The notes: generated from the sequence alone by a model not told the origin. A DNA stretch of 64,000 nucleotides from Leptolinea tardivitalis (GCF_001050275.1 NZ_BBYA01000008.1:496001-560000), one strand, 5' to 3'. Shown: positions 44,348 to 54,689, numbered from the stretch's first letter. Numbers and translations: made by a program.

Positions 44348-45113
44348 GCTTATGATTCATCTCCCAGATTATTCTTAAGCCGTCCAATGTCAACCAGGGG
44401 GCAACAATCTGGATGACATCTGTCTCGTTGGCGACAATTTCTGCCAATCCCCCGGTTCCAATGACTTTCAAATCATCTCCGGTTGTTTTTTGTATCCGGG
44501 CGACCATTCCTTCGACCATGGAGACATAACCGAAAAGGAGACCGGATTGCATGGCATGAACGGTGTTCTTTCCGATAACCGAAGGCGGACGGACGAGGTC
44601 AACGCGCGGTAATTTGGATGTACGTTGAAAGAGGGCGTCCGCCGAAATTCCAATTCCAGGAGCTATGGCACCACCCAGATAGTTACCCTTATTATCCAAC
44701 ACATCAAATGTGGTGGCTGTTCCAAAATCAACAATGCAGGCCGGGCCGCCATAAATTACCTGAACAGCAGCGGCATCCACCAAACGATCAGCACCGATTG
44801 CTGATGGATCATCCAGAGTGATATTGATTCCGGTTTTAACCGATGAATCCACAATAAAAGGGGATTGGTTTAAATACTGTTTGCAGGCCTGCACAAGTCG
44901 CCCGGTAAGAGGTGGTACTACTGATGCCAGGCAAACTGCCTGAATATCACGGATGTCTATCTTCCCATGGCCTAATAGACTGGCAAGCTGGATGCCGTAT
45001 TCGTCCGCCATTCTCTCGTGGTCCGTAGCAAGCCGCCAGCGTTTGCCCAACGTTTCAGCCTGATAGCAGCCTATGGTGATGTTTGTATTCCCAATATCAA
45101 TAGTAAGCAGCAT
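44340..45113 (-). CDS. coaX: Type III pantothenate kinase
   Basis: A 257-residue ASKHA-fold kinase for the first committed step of CoA synthesis. Motifs: phosphate-1 IDIGNTNITIGCY (residues 5-17), IGADRLVDAAA with the catalytic Asp, VDFGTATTFDVLD (phosphate-2), GGAIAPGIGISADALF and IGTGGLAEIV (adenosine). Type III enzymes need a monovalent cation and are not feedback-inhibited by CoA. No ribosome-binding site precedes the ATG; instead TATAAT lies at 45120-45125, six bases before it, a spacing that would give a leaderless mRNA. It overlaps coaBC. Confidence 0.95.
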   Translation of the reverse strand: MLLTIDIGNTNITIGCYQAETLGKRWRLATDHERMADEYGIQLASLLGHGKIDIRDIQAVCLASVVPPLTGRLVQACKQYLNQSPFIVDSSVKTGINITLDDPSAIGADRLVDAAAVQVIYGGPACIVDFGTATTFDVLDNKGNYLGGAIAPGIGISADALFQRTSKLPRVDLVRPPSVIGKNTVHAMQSGLLFGYVSMVEGMVARIQKTTGDDLKVIGTGGLAEIVANETDVIQIVAPWLTLDGLRIIWEMNHKHD

Positions 45114-45135
45114 AGAAAAATTATACCGCAGGGAA

Positions 45136-46548
45136 TTAAGTGAGATTGTGGTTGAACTCTTTTATACCTTTTTCTTTTTCGATGGGATGCAGGAACAGGA
45201 ATAATAATAGAATGAATGCCGGGTACATGTGCATCAACAACCTGGAATACGATTGATTAATGTGGGTTTGAAGATCATGCGGGGTGATAACGTAGATGAA
45301 GAAATAACCGGTCCATTGAAGCAGGAGAATGGCTGCGATGGAAAGAACCGAGGCTTTATTTTCTTTTGTCAGACGCGGCAAAAGAACCAATCCGCATAAG
45401 AAAAAGAAAACCGGGATCGCACCATACCATCCACCAAATATGGAGTAATACGGTTTCATGGTCTTAAGTACTTCACTATAACGGGAGAATATCGTCAGGT
45501 TTGTCAGAGCAGGTGAAAGATTGTTCGTATCAACAACATCATTGGCTGGCGCCAGTGTAAATTTAAACAGGAAGAGAACGAATACTGGTAATAGAAGACC
45601 TATGGCCAGGTAAAGAAAGCGTTTATTTCTTTCGCATTTCTCGAAGGAAAATATGAATCCAATCACGACCACGAAAATGAAAACCAGTAGAAAAAGCTGC
45701 CCTTCATTTTTCGTCCAACTGGCTAAACCGCAAAACAGACCCGCCAGAAATGCCCAGGTTAGTTTTGATTCTCGATCCATGAATACCATGCAAAGGCAAA
45801 CACTGGCTGATAGGATATTGGCTGCCAGCGGAACATCTGAAAACTGCACCGATCCAAAGAAAATCAACCATGGAGTGCTTAACAGAATTAATCCGGCAAG
45901 CCAGGATACCTGTTTTTTCCCCATTGATAGAAGGGCACCCGTGACGATCCCCGGAATGGAATACGTGAAAAGGAAAGCCACCATGGGAGGAATGCGCATT
46001 GATTCTGTGCCAGCCATCAGCCAGGAATGTGCAATGGTAAATGGAATCAGCATTGGATAATCGCCATGGAATAGTTGCGGAACAAATACGCTTTTCCAAT
46101 TTTCGCCGCCGCGGAAAATCATACGGGCACGAACATTCCATATAGCCCAGGCGTCATATCGACCGTGTGGATTGGTTTTTACATAATCCATGAATGCTAA
46201 TATACCGATCAAAGCGACGAGAATAAAACTTAATCTGAGAAGCCAATCAAGCCACGACCATTTTTTAACATTTGGAAGATAATATTTGATTTCGCTCCTA
46301 TTTTTCAAATTTATGTAGAAAAGGAAGCCAATCAAAAGAATTTCTATAATCCAGAAACCCGGAAATGAAGGAGAAAAAATAAAGGACCAGAGAAAAAGCA
46401 GGCAGGATATAATCCCAAATCCCATTGGGATACCCAGGGATGCAAGAAGCAGCAGGTTCCCTTTTTTTGTTGGGATGATCAACCAGGCCGCTAACAACAG
46501 GCCTATAAAGATGGGAGGAACAAGGGTAAGATAAACAAGGTAACTCAT
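45136..46548 (-). CDS. Polytopic membrane protein, GT-C glycosyltransferase-like
   Basis: A 470-residue protein with about 11-12 helices. The loop after helix 3-4 reads GRYDAWAIWNVRARMIF and later HGDYPMLIPFTIAHSWL, the acidic first loop and PxxIP pattern found in GT-C proteins that use lipid-linked sugars. Other loops (SWTKNEGQLFLL, HINQSYSRLLMHMYPAF) also fit that fold. Substrate is unknown. It overlaps the small upstream gene by ATGA (46545-46548). A role in glycosylating envelope proteins, perhaps Thr-Pro-rich lipoproteins, is possible but only inferred. Confidence 0.72.
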   Translation of the reverse strand: MSYLVYLTLVPPIFIGLLLAAWLIIPTKKGNLLLLASLGIPMGFGIISCLLFLWSFIFSPSFPGFWIIEILLIGFLFYINLKNRSEIKYYLPNVKKWSWLDWLLRLSFILVALIGILAFMDYVKTNPHGRYDAWAIWNVRARMIFRGGENWKSVFVPQLFHGDYPMLIPFTIAHSWLMAGTESMRIPPMVAFLFTYSIPGIVTGALLSMGKKQVSWLAGLILLSTPWLIFFGSVQFSDVPLAANILSASVCLCMVFMDRESKLTWAFLAGLFCGLASWTKNEGQLFLLVFIFVVVIGFIFSFEKCERNKRFLYLAIGLLLPVFVLFLFKFTLAPANDVVDTNNLSPALTNLTIFSRYSEVLKTMKPYYSIFGGWYGAIPVFFFLCGLVLLPRLTKENKASVLSIAAILLLQWTGYFFIYVITPHDLQTHINQSYSRLLMHMYPAFILLLFLFLHPIEKEKGIKEFNHNLT

Positions 46549-47000
46549 TTTTCGTTACCTTCCAGCAGGAAAATTTCGTTTGAATAGGCCTTGATCAATT
46601 TCACATTCAATTCTTTTTCAACTCTTTTAATTTTTTCCGGATCACCGTCATCTCGAAAATTACCTACTACCACCTTATGATTGGCACCTCGTTCCAGGAC
46701 TACAGGTGCAAGTGTATATTGAGTCAATATGAATTCGACTTCTTCGTCTCTGATTCCATATTTATATCCCGGAATATCCCGGTCAGATAGATAACCGACT
46801 ATACCCGATTCAGGTAAATCCAGCCTGAATTTTCGCAACCGCCTGTCCCAATCTGTCACCATATCAGTTTCAGGTGGATTTGATGAATATTCAATTGCTG
46901 CTTCATACCCTTTAATGGCAGAAAATATAGCCAGACCGCAACTGGCTACGCAGGCGAAGATCCCAGCGTACTTGATTATGATTTGGATTCTTGTATGCAT
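46545..47000 (-). CDS. Small membrane-anchored protein coupled to the GT-C-like gene
   Basis: A 151-residue protein from the ATG at 47000. A longer reading from 47087 would overlap the MTHFR fusion gene and is not favoured. One N-terminal helix (about residues 9-32) is followed by an outside domain with WDRRLRKFRLDLPESGIVGYLSD and EVEFILTQYTLAPVVLERGANHKVVVGNFRD. The second stretch suggests a small alpha/beta domain like those found next to GT-C or PMT-type membrane proteins. It is translationally coupled to the downstream membrane gene (4-base overlap), so the two probably act together. No named family recognised. Confidence 0.65.
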   Translation of the reverse strand: MHTRIQIIIKYAGIFACVASCGLAIFSAIKGYEAAIEYSSNPPETDMVTDWDRRLRKFRLDLPESGIVGYLSDRDIPGYKYGIRDEEVEFILTQYTLAPVVLERGANHKVVVGNFRDDGDPEKIKRVEKELNVKLIKAYSNEIFLLEGNEK

Positions 47001-47013
47001 AGAGTATGTGTAC

Positions 47014-48903
47014 CTATTCTTTGATAGCCTCAACCACTTCTGCAACCAGGTCATAGCGGTTGAAAGCCGGCATGATATACGCTCCATTGATCAGCGGGCG
47101 AAGCTCTTCTATCAATTCAACAGCTATCTTCACTCCCTCTTCACTACTTTTTTCCCCGGCTTTTCTCATCCGTTCTAACACCGATGGCGGAATGATAATT
47201 CCAGGAACTTCCTGATCCAGAAAATTGGCATGTCGTGTATTTGCAAGGGGTAATACTCCCCCTAGAATTGGGAGATTAAACTCCCCCATTTCATTCTTAA
47301 TTCTATTGATAAATTCTCTGGCAGCTTCAGGTTGGAAAACTGGTTGTGTAAGAGCAAAATCCGCTCCAGCTTTGATCTTTCGTGCCAGATTCTTAATTTC
47401 ATCTGCGGGGGAATTGGGAGTCAAGTTCAAAGCGCAACCAACAAAAAAATTGGTCGGCTGACCGATATTGGCTCCAGAATGGTCTATACCAGTGTTGAAT
47501 CCCTGTTTGATTAATTTGATCAAACCAGAAGGAACCAGGTCGTAGTTATCCATTGCGTCTGGATAATCGCCAATGGATGTCGGATCGCCCATAACAACAA
47601 ACACATTCCGCACATCAAGGGCATGGGCTGCCAAAAGGTCACCCTGAACACGAATAAGGTTGCGTCCGCGAGTTGGGAAGTGTAGCACAGTCTCAATGCC
47701 CACCTTTTGCTGGATGAGACTGCAAACTGCCCATGGGCTCATGCGCATGCGAGCCATTGGACTGTCTGCCACATTAATCACGTCAACACCTGCTTCAGCC
47801 AATAGACTGGCGCCGGCTATCAATTTTTGTGTAGCCAGACCACGCGGAGGATCCATTTCAACTGCGGTCACAAATTTCCCGGCAGAGATTTTTGCGCCAA
47901 ATTTCGTTGGCGCAAGAGCTTCTTCTTTTCTGGAGAACTCAGGTTCTTGTTCGGAAACCTCGAATGGTTCTGCTGATTCAAGCGGAACTGCCTTGGATAA
48001 TGCTTTTTTCATGGCAGAAATATGTTCGGGGGTCGTCCCACAACAGCCGCCAATTATGCGAGCACCGTTTTGGTGAAACAGAACGGCATAATCTCCGAAG
48101 TATTCCGGAGTTGCGGCATACATAATACGACCGCCAACCTGCTCAGGCCAACCGGCATTGGGCATTACAGAAAATTTGCCATTGGGAATAGCCGCATGCA
48201 TTTGCCGTAAAATCCGTAATATCTGTTGAGGACCGCCAGAGCAGTTGACACCAGTCAAATCTGCCCCTTCGTTGATTAATGTTCTGGCAACAATTGATGG
48301 CGAATCACCCAGTAAAGTACGGTCGTCGCGGGTAAAAGTCATGGAAGCAATTATGGGAATTGTCTGATTGAGTGACCGGGCAACTTTAACTGCCAGACGA
48401 GTTTCCTGCAGATCGGTCATCGTTTCGATCAACAACAAATCCACTCCAGCATCTAAAAGGGCCGAAATCTGTTCCGTAAAGGCCAAACGTGCTTCTTCGG
48501 GTTGAACCCGGCCATAGGGCGCCAGTCTGACGCCCAACGGACCGATGTCACCCGCGATGAGAATTTCTTTAAAAGTGCCCTGAATAACCCGTCTGGCAAG
48601 ATCAACCCCAGCAGTATTAATCTCTTTAACACGATTCCCAAGACCAAAACGGGCTAATTTATAACAATTTGCACCGAATGTATTTGTTTGAATAATCTGT
48701 GAACCGGCTTCGATGTAATCTCTATGGATTTCACCTACGATTGATGGATTAGTGATATTTAACTCATCAAAGCAGGCATCAAAACTCACTCCCTTTTGAT
48801 GAAGCATGGTACCCATGGCTCCATCAGATAGCAGGGGAAATGTCAGGTGGATGAGTTGATCCCGGGTCAAACGCCCGGCCGGTTCTTCTTTTAAATGCAG
48901 CAT
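47014..48903 (-). CDS. Homocysteine S-methyltransferase / methylenetetrahydrofolate reductase fusion
   Basis: A 629-residue fusion like Bacillus YitJ. Residues about 15-300 form a zinc-dependent homocysteine methyltransferase barrel: LLSDGAMGTMLH, IIQTNTFGAN, GVNCSGG and GGCCGTTPEHI (the three zinc cysteines). Residues about 335-625 form a MetF-type flavin reductase: VTAVEMDPPRG, VFVVMGDPTSIGDYP, KIKAGADFALTQPVF and the C-terminal GAYIMPAFNRYDLVAEVV. It makes 5-methyl-THF and may pass methyl groups to homocysteine. It lies 8 bases after metH, the obvious user of its product. Confidence 0.93.
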   Translation of the reverse strand: MLHLKEEPAGRLTRDQLIHLTFPLLSDGAMGTMLHQKGVSFDACFDELNITNPSIVGEIHRDYIEAGSQIIQTNTFGANCYKLARFGLGNRVKEINTAGVDLARRVIQGTFKEILIAGDIGPLGVRLAPYGRVQPEEARLAFTEQISALLDAGVDLLLIETMTDLQETRLAVKVARSLNQTIPIIASMTFTRDDRTLLGDSPSIVARTLINEGADLTGVNCSGGPQQILRILRQMHAAIPNGKFSVMPNAGWPEQVGGRIMYAATPEYFGDYAVLFHQNGARIIGGCCGTTPEHISAMKKALSKAVPLESAEPFEVSEQEPEFSRKEEALAPTKFGAKISAGKFVTAVEMDPPRGLATQKLIAGASLLAEAGVDVINVADSPMARMRMSPWAVCSLIQQKVGIETVLHFPTRGRNLIRVQGDLLAAHALDVRNVFVVMGDPTSIGDYPDAMDNYDLVPSGLIKLIKQGFNTGIDHSGANIGQPTNFFVGCALNLTPNSPADEIKNLARKIKAGADFALTQPVFQPEAAREFINRIKNEMGEFNLPILGGVLPLANTRHANFLDQEVPGIIIPPSVLERMRKAGEKSSEEGVKIAVELIEELRPLINGAYIMPAFNRYDLVAEVVEAIKE

Positions 48904-48911
48904 CTGTTTGT

Positions 48912-51900
48912 TCAGTCTTTCATCAACTGCTCGATCCTGCTTTCACCGATATTGTAATATCTTGCCTGCGGGTGGTGTACCACGATTGCCGCAGTGGATT
49001 GTTCAGGTACCAATTGAAAAGCTGATGTCAGGGTCATACCGAGTTCCTGTTCAACTGGCAGGAGGGAGAAGACCTTGGCATGATCTGCAAGTTCTGGAAT
49101 GGCAGGGTAACCCCAGGAATAGCGTTTGCCTTGCTCGGCATCTAAACCCAATTCTCGGCGGATGTGCCGATGCAGATATTCTGCTGCCGCTTCCGCCATC
49201 TGGACGGCCAGCCCGTGAGTAAAGTAGCCTTCACTGTAATCCCCGGCCTTTTGAAGACGGTCAAATCGATCGGTGGCTTCCTGCCCGACGGTGACAACCT
49301 GGAAGGCAACCACGTCCATCGTTCCGCTTTCAACAGATGCAAAATAATCTGCCAGACAAAGGAAGTCACCCGATGATTGCCGTGGGAATGAGAACCGCGA
49401 AATTTCCAGCGGTTTGCCGTTACGGACAGATGCCGGCTGATAAATGATTAAATCAGTCCCATTGGATTGGCAAGGCCAGTACCCATACATTCCCTGCGGT
49501 TTCAGCCACCCTTCTTTTTCTGCTTCTTTTATCATTATCTGCAGGCGATCTTCGTATTGCTGCTGCAGTTTTTTCCAATCATCTCCGTGAGCGTTCTTTG
49601 CACCCCAAGAAAGCCGGAACAGCTCGTTCTTTGAGAGACACTGGTAAACAGCTTCAAGTGGCATTTTCCTTACCAAACGGGGGCCATACTCATCCACTCT
49701 GGGAATGTATTTCGCTGGAGGCATGGACGAACCTTTGGTTTCCTGTGGTTGTTTCTCTACGGTTTTTTCTCTTACCAGTCCCAATTCGTATGATGCTTCA
49801 TGACGAATTTTCTCCATAAGGGCTGGTTTTTCTTTTGGATCAACAAGGCTGTCCATTGTGGCCAGTCCTTCAAACGCATCTCTGCAATAAAAAACACCGG
49901 GTTCATACAGTTCATTTTGTTCGGTCATTAAAATCCGACGGCCGAATTTCTCATTGATAGCCGCACCACCGATCAAAACCGGAAGGTTTAATTTCCGTCG
50001 GTTTAACTCATTGACGATTAATGGCATCTGTTTACTGGTGCTGACCAATAAGGCACTCAATCCGATGGCATCTGCATTCAATTCAACTGCTTTGGAAATA
50101 ATGGTTTCTGCTGGAACCTGCTTGCCCAAATCGTGTACGGTATAGCCGTTATTGGATAGGATGGTCTTTACCAGGTTTTTCCCAATATCATGAACATCAC
50201 CATATACGGTAGCCAGAACAAGCGTCCCTTTGGAAGCCCCTTCCTGTCTTTCCAGGAATTGTTCCAGGTAGGAGACGGATTTTTTCATTACTTCAGCAGA
50301 TTGAAGAACAAACGGGAGTATTAATTCTCCGGCACCGAATTTATCTCCTACATCTTTCATGGCTGGAAGAAGAATGGTGTTGAGAATTTCGACAGCACGT
50401 TCTGATTTGGAATCAGTTTCAGAAAGCAATTCATCCAATTCCTTTTCAACGCCGTCTTTCACACGGTGCAGAATTTTCCAGTGTATGCGTTCAGCAGCAG
50501 AAAGACCTTCTAATGGAGAAACCTGTGTATGCTGGACTTCAACTGCATTCTCAAAATGCTGGATCAGGCGTTCAAGGGCGTCTGGTCTCCGATTAAAAAT
50601 CAAATCATTGGCGAGTTCGCGCTCTTCCTCTGGAATATCGGAGTAGGGGGTGATCTGCGCTGGATTGACAATGGCCATATCCAACCCTGCCTGTACGGCA
50701 TGATATAGCATCGTACTATTAATCACTGCACGGGCCGCCGGTTTCAAACCAAAACTGATATTGCTTACACCCAGGGATGTCAACACTCCGGGAAGAGCCG
50801 CCTTGATCTGCCTGATGCCTTCCAAAGTTTCCATAGCCGATTGGGCGAATTCTGGATCACCGGTAGCCAGGGTAAACGTGAGGTCGTCATAGACCAGATC
50901 GCCAGGTTGAAGACCGTGATCTTTTGTTGCAATTTCATAAATTCTTCGGGCAATTTCCAATTTCCGGGCGGCTGTTTTGGCCATACCCTGTTCATCAATT
51001 GTCAAGACTATGACCGCCGCGTTATACTTTTTTGCCAGGGCAAATATCTTATCGGCTTTTGCCCGGCCAGATTCAAGGTTGGTTGAATTGATCAGGCTGC
51101 GACCCGGGGCTGTTTTTAATGCCGTTTCCAAAACTTCGGGTTCTGTAGAATCAAAGATAAAGGGGACTTTGACAACGGGTGCCAGTGCCTTGATGATGTT
51201 CCGCATTAAGACGGCTTCGTCGGTGCGTTCCGTTAATGCAACACATAGATCCAATCCGTGTGCACCACTGTCGATCTGGTCGCGGGCAATGGTGATCATT
51301 GAATCATAATCTTCAGCGATGAGTAATTGTTTGAACTTCCGGCTGCCTTGAGAATTCAACCGTTCTCCGATCAAGAAAGGCGCCGGTTCCTGATTCATGG
51401 TAGATATCTGTACCCCTGACGCCAGTCGAGGTGTTGGTTCCACCTTTCTTTCCAACGGTTTAATATCTTTTATCGATTCAACGAGTTTCTGAAGATGTTC
51501 CGGGGTGGTTCCACAACAACCACCGACTACATTAACGCCAAATTTTGTAACAAACTCAGTCATGGCTGTGGCAAAAGGTTCGGGTTTTAATGGATAGACT
51601 GCCTGACCGTCAATATTTAGTGGAAGACCGGCATTGGGAATGCATGAAACCGGAAGGCTGGTCTGACTGGTCAACATACTGATCGGATCACGCATGAAAT
51701 CCGGCCCAGTGGAGCAATTCAGGCCAATAACATCAATAGGCAGGCCTTCCAGAATGGCATCTACAGCATTGATATCTGTCCCCAGAAGCATACGTCCAGT
51801 GGTATCAAGAGTCACCTGAGCCTGGATGGGAAGCCAGATATCTGTTTCTTCAAATGCCTGATGGATACCCAGAATGGCTGCTTTTACTTCCAATATATCC

Positions 51901-52418
51901 TGAGAAGTCTCTATAAGGAGCAGGTCAACACCACCTTTGATTAAACCGGTTGCCTGTTCTTTAAAGATGCTCACCAATTCATCAAAAGTGATATCGGAAA
52001 GTTCCGGGTCATTCATGGAAGGTAATTTTCCGGTTGGGCCCATAGAACCGGCCACCAGTCTTTTCTGGCCGGTTTGACTGTATTCATCCGCAAGTCTTCG
52101 AGCCAGGGAAGCTGCCGTCTGGTTTATTTCACCAATTCTGTCTTGAAGTCCGTATTCTTTCATGGTCAGACGGTTGGCGCGAAAGGTACAGGTCTCGATT
52201 ACATCCACCCCGGCTTCCAGAAAGGCCCGATGAACATTTTCTACAGCTTTTGGATAGCTGATGACAAGGAAATCATTACAACCATTGGTTCGTTCTCCAC
52301 CAAAATGCTCGGCGGTCAAATTTTGAACCTGAAGATTGGTTCCCATGGCACCATCAAAAACGACAATCTTCTTTTTCAAGAGGTCAAGATACTGCCGGTT
52401 GGTATATTTTCGATTCAT
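48912..52418 (-). CDS. metH: Cobalamin-dependent methionine synthase
   Basis: A 1168-residue four-module enzyme, from the ATG at 52418 (AAGGG upstream; a longer reading from 52475 has no support). Homocysteine module (about residues 10-310): FDGAMGTNLQ, GLNCSTGPDFM, GGCCGTTPEH. Folate module (about 345-610): LIGERLNSQGSRKF. Cap and B12 modules (about 630-870): VYGDVHDIGKN holds the His that binds cobalt from below, then GLSALL and GGAAIN. AdoMet reactivation module (about 930-1165): the C-terminal YSWGYPAIPELADH and MTLTSAFQLVPEQST. It needs an outside B12 source or pathway. Only about 120 bases separate it from the upstream gene, and no cobalamin riboswitch is seen. Confidence 0.96.
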   Translation of the reverse strand: MNRKYTNRQYLDLLKKKIVVFDGAMGTNLQVQNLTAEHFGGERTNGCNDFLVISYPKAVENVHRAFLEAGVDVIETCTFRANRLTMKEYGLQDRIGEINQTAASLARRLADEYSQTGQKRLVAGSMGPTGKLPSMNDPELSDITFDELVSIFKEQATGLIKGGVDLLLIETSQDILEVKAAILGIHQAFEETDIWLPIQAQVTLDTTGRMLLGTDINAVDAILEGLPIDVIGLNCSTGPDFMRDPISMLTSQTSLPVSCIPNAGLPLNIDGQAVYPLKPEPFATAMTEFVTKFGVNVVGGCCGTTPEHLQKLVESIKDIKPLERKVEPTPRLASGVQISTMNQEPAPFLIGERLNSQGSRKFKQLLIAEDYDSMITIARDQIDSGAHGLDLCVALTERTDEAVLMRNIIKALAPVVKVPFIFDSTEPEVLETALKTAPGRSLINSTNLESGRAKADKIFALAKKYNAAVIVLTIDEQGMAKTAARKLEIARRIYEIATKDHGLQPGDLVYDDLTFTLATGDPEFAQSAMETLEGIRQIKAALPGVLTSLGVSNISFGLKPAARAVINSTMLYHAVQAGLDMAIVNPAQITPYSDIPEEERELANDLIFNRRPDALERLIQHFENAVEVQHTQVSPLEGLSAAERIHWKILHRVKDGVEKELDELLSETDSKSERAVEILNTILLPAMKDVGDKFGAGELILPFVLQSAEVMKKSVSYLEQFLERQEGASKGTLVLATVYGDVHDIGKNLVKTILSNNGYTVHDLGKQVPAETIISKAVELNADAIGLSALLVSTSKQMPLIVNELNRRKLNLPVLIGGAAINEKFGRRILMTEQNELYEPGVFYCRDAFEGLATMDSLVDPKEKPALMEKIRHEASYELGLVREKTVEKQPQETKGSSMPPAKYIPRVDEYGPRLVRKMPLEAVYQCLSKNELFRLSWGAKNAHGDDWKKLQQQYEDRLQIMIKEAEKEGWLKPQGMYGYWPCQSNGTDLIIYQPASVRNGKPLEISRFSFPRQSSGDFLCLADYFASVESGTMDVVAFQVVTVGQEATDRFDRLQKAGDYSEGYFTHGLAVQMAEAAAEYLHRHIRRELGLDAEQGKRYSWGYPAIPELADHAKVFSLLPVEQELGMTLTSAFQLVPEQSTAAIVVHHPQARYYNIGESRIEQLMKD

Positions 52419-52539
52419 GACATTCCCTTTCAAACAGAGTACATCACAGAATGGATGCATTATTAGCCAATCCATCTATGACATTCTGTCTGTTGCGATG
52501 TTTTTAATAAGGAAAACTAATTTACCGATATTACCACAA

Positions 52540-54540
52540 TTAGATTACCATTATCCGGTTGCGGCCGGCTTCTTTTGATAGATATAAAGCTCGATCTGCC
52601 ATATCGATTAGCTGGGTAAGGTTCTCTGTCTGATCATTCAAGGAGGCAATGCCGATGCTGATTGTTGTTGTCAGGTTGCCGGCATCGGTCCGAAATACCC
52701 GGTTTTCAATAGATTGGCGAAAACGATCTACAATCTGGTAAGCCTGTTGACTATCGTTTTCGATCAGTAAGACAACAATTTCATCTCCCCCATAGCGGCC
52801 AATAATATCAATCTCACGAAAACTCGCCCGACAACAATCTGCTACTTGATTTAGCAACTGGTCTCCAGCAACATGACCGTAGGTATCGTTTATCGATTTA
52901 AAATTATCCAGATCCATGATAGCCGCTGACAGAGGGTGATGGAAACGGCGGGCTCGGTCAACTTCGCGCCTGCCAAGATCCATCAAACCACGGCGGTTGA
53001 ACAGGCCGGTTAATTCATCGGATATGGCTAATTTTTGGGTTTCCCGTTGCAAATTGTCATTTTCTATGGCTGTAGCTGCCAGATCCACAAAAGATTGTAA
53101 CTTATCAATATGTTCTGCAGTATAAACACCCGGTTTGATACTTTCAAGACAAAGAAATCCGACGACTCTCCCTTTAACCTTGATCGGGCTGCCTAAATAT
53201 GATCGTGTGCCGTTATCTCCGGATATATCAACCCAGGCGGGATAATGTGAGATATCAGGTATAACTAGCGGATTCCCAGTCCGCTTCATAGTGCGCAGGG
53301 TCTGAAAATCATTGAGATTCATTTGTTGGAGAATTTCGATTTTTTTCTGAAATCCTGGAAGCCCTGATCGACCAAATCCGATCAGACTTCCGCGTTCACC
53401 CAACAAGATAATACTGGCTGCGTCCTGTGTTACAACTTCTCCTACAGCTGCCAGGACTCTGGTTAGAACCTCGTTGATATCAAGGGGACTGTTAACCAGT
53501 GATGCGGCATTTTTCAAGGCGTTTGCCAGGGCTCTCTGGTCGCGTTCACGTGAACTTGATTTTATGGTTTCCGTGATATCCCGACTGACCATCACTACTT
53601 TGTCCGTCTCAAACGGCGATATAGTGCCAGAGAACCAGCGTTCTCTTTCACCGTCATTTATACAATAATCAATCATCCGTGTTTGATGGGAATAAAGGGC
53701 TTCATGGATTTGTTCAAGCACTTCATTTGCTTGAGGCTGTGGAATAACGCGTAAAATATTTTTACGGTGGTTTTCTGCCACATTATCCGTTGTTTGAGAA
53801 TTTCCATCAGATGATTTCAGGATTCTTCCCTGGGCATCGATCACCAACACTCTATCACCGATGGCATTGAGTAAAGCCTGCAATTCAGCTTCTCTGGCTT
53901 GAAGACTTCCTGTAATCTGGCGCAGCATTTTTCCCTCAGAAACCAGCCGATTATTTTGCTGCGATGTATGTGTATTCATCCGGCTGAACTGCCAGATAAG
54001 AGCTACCAGACCAATAAGAACTGTTCCGAAAATAATGCCGGAAGATACCCACGTGAATTTATTAATGATTTTCTCTTGTGGAATGAACTGAATGGGCATG
54101 AAATCGAGATTAGGGACAAATCCGGCAAAGATATATGTAGAAAGGCTCAATGCAGTGAATATCCAGCAAGCGCGACTTCCTGAAAGCAGTAAGGCAACTA
54201 CAGGTGCTGCCAGAAAGAAAATTCGACCGTCACCTGTCAGCCCTGTAGAAAAAAGGTCAATCATACCTGCCAGATAAACCAGAACTGAAAGGCCTATTGC
54301 CCGAATCTGATAATCAATTGACCTGATGACTGCAAATATAAAAACAAACAGAATTAACAAGCAGAAAAAAAGGAAATTGATGGAATATTCTTGATTTTTT
54401 TCGAAAAATACAACCAGAAAACCAAATTCTATCAAACTGCAAATCAAGGCAATCGAATAGAGCAGATCCAGGGTCTTCCTGCGCCATTGGGAAATATCTG
54501 TATTTTCGTAATCAGTATGCTTTGAGGTAAAGTGACCCAT
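52540..54540 (-). CDS. Membrane-bound diguanylate cyclase (PAS-GAF-GGDEF)
   Basis: A 666-residue signalling enzyme: about six N-terminal helices (about residues 27-190), a PAS domain (about 215-335; LLNAIGDRVLVIDAQGRIL), a GAF domain (about 345-490; SIILLGERGSLIGFGRSG) and a C-terminal GGDEF domain (about 505-666; DELTGLFNRRGLMDLGR, DLDNFKSINDTYGH). The active site is RYGGDEIVVLL, and the inhibitory I-site R-x-x-D is present five residues before it (REIDIIGRYGGDE), so it should make c-di-GMP and be product-inhibited. It lies upstream of metH on the same strand but is probably unrelated in function. Confidence 0.93.
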   Translation of the reverse strand: MGHFTSKHTDYENTDISQWRRKTLDLLYSIALICSLIEFGFLVVFFEKNQEYSINFLFFCLLILFVFIFAVIRSIDYQIRAIGLSVLVYLAGMIDLFSTGLTGDGRIFFLAAPVVALLLSGSRACWIFTALSLSTYIFAGFVPNLDFMPIQFIPQEKIINKFTWVSSGIIFGTVLIGLVALIWQFSRMNTHTSQQNNRLVSEGKMLRQITGSLQAREAELQALLNAIGDRVLVIDAQGRILKSSDGNSQTTDNVAENHRKNILRVIPQPQANEVLEQIHEALYSHQTRMIDYCINDGERERWFSGTISPFETDKVVMVSRDITETIKSSSRERDQRALANALKNAASLVNSPLDINEVLTRVLAAVGEVVTQDAASIILLGERGSLIGFGRSGLPGFQKKIEILQQMNLNDFQTLRTMKRTGNPLVIPDISHYPAWVDISGDNGTRSYLGSPIKVKGRVVGFLCLESIKPGVYTAEHIDKLQSFVDLAATAIENDNLQRETQKLAISDELTGLFNRRGLMDLGRREVDRARRFHHPLSAAIMDLDNFKSINDTYGHVAGDQLLNQVADCCRASFREIDIIGRYGGDEIVVLLIENDSQQAYQIVDRFRQSIENRVFRTDAGNLTTTISIGIASLNDQTENLTQLIDMADRALYLSKEAGRNRIMVI

Positions 54541-54689
54541 GATCTACTGCGACGATCTTCCCCTGTATATTCTTTTGTTTCCATAACAATTATTGGGAGG
54601 GTGAATTGATTATGATTGCGGTAATTCTATTCTAATAAAAAGGCAATGTCAAAGCCGAATCAGTCAGATTTCCTAAATTTATGCATTTT

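Noticed and set aside
52419-52539. Cobalamin or SAM riboswitch upstream of metH
   Set aside because: Only about 120 bases are available and no B12-box or SAM-box core was recognised.
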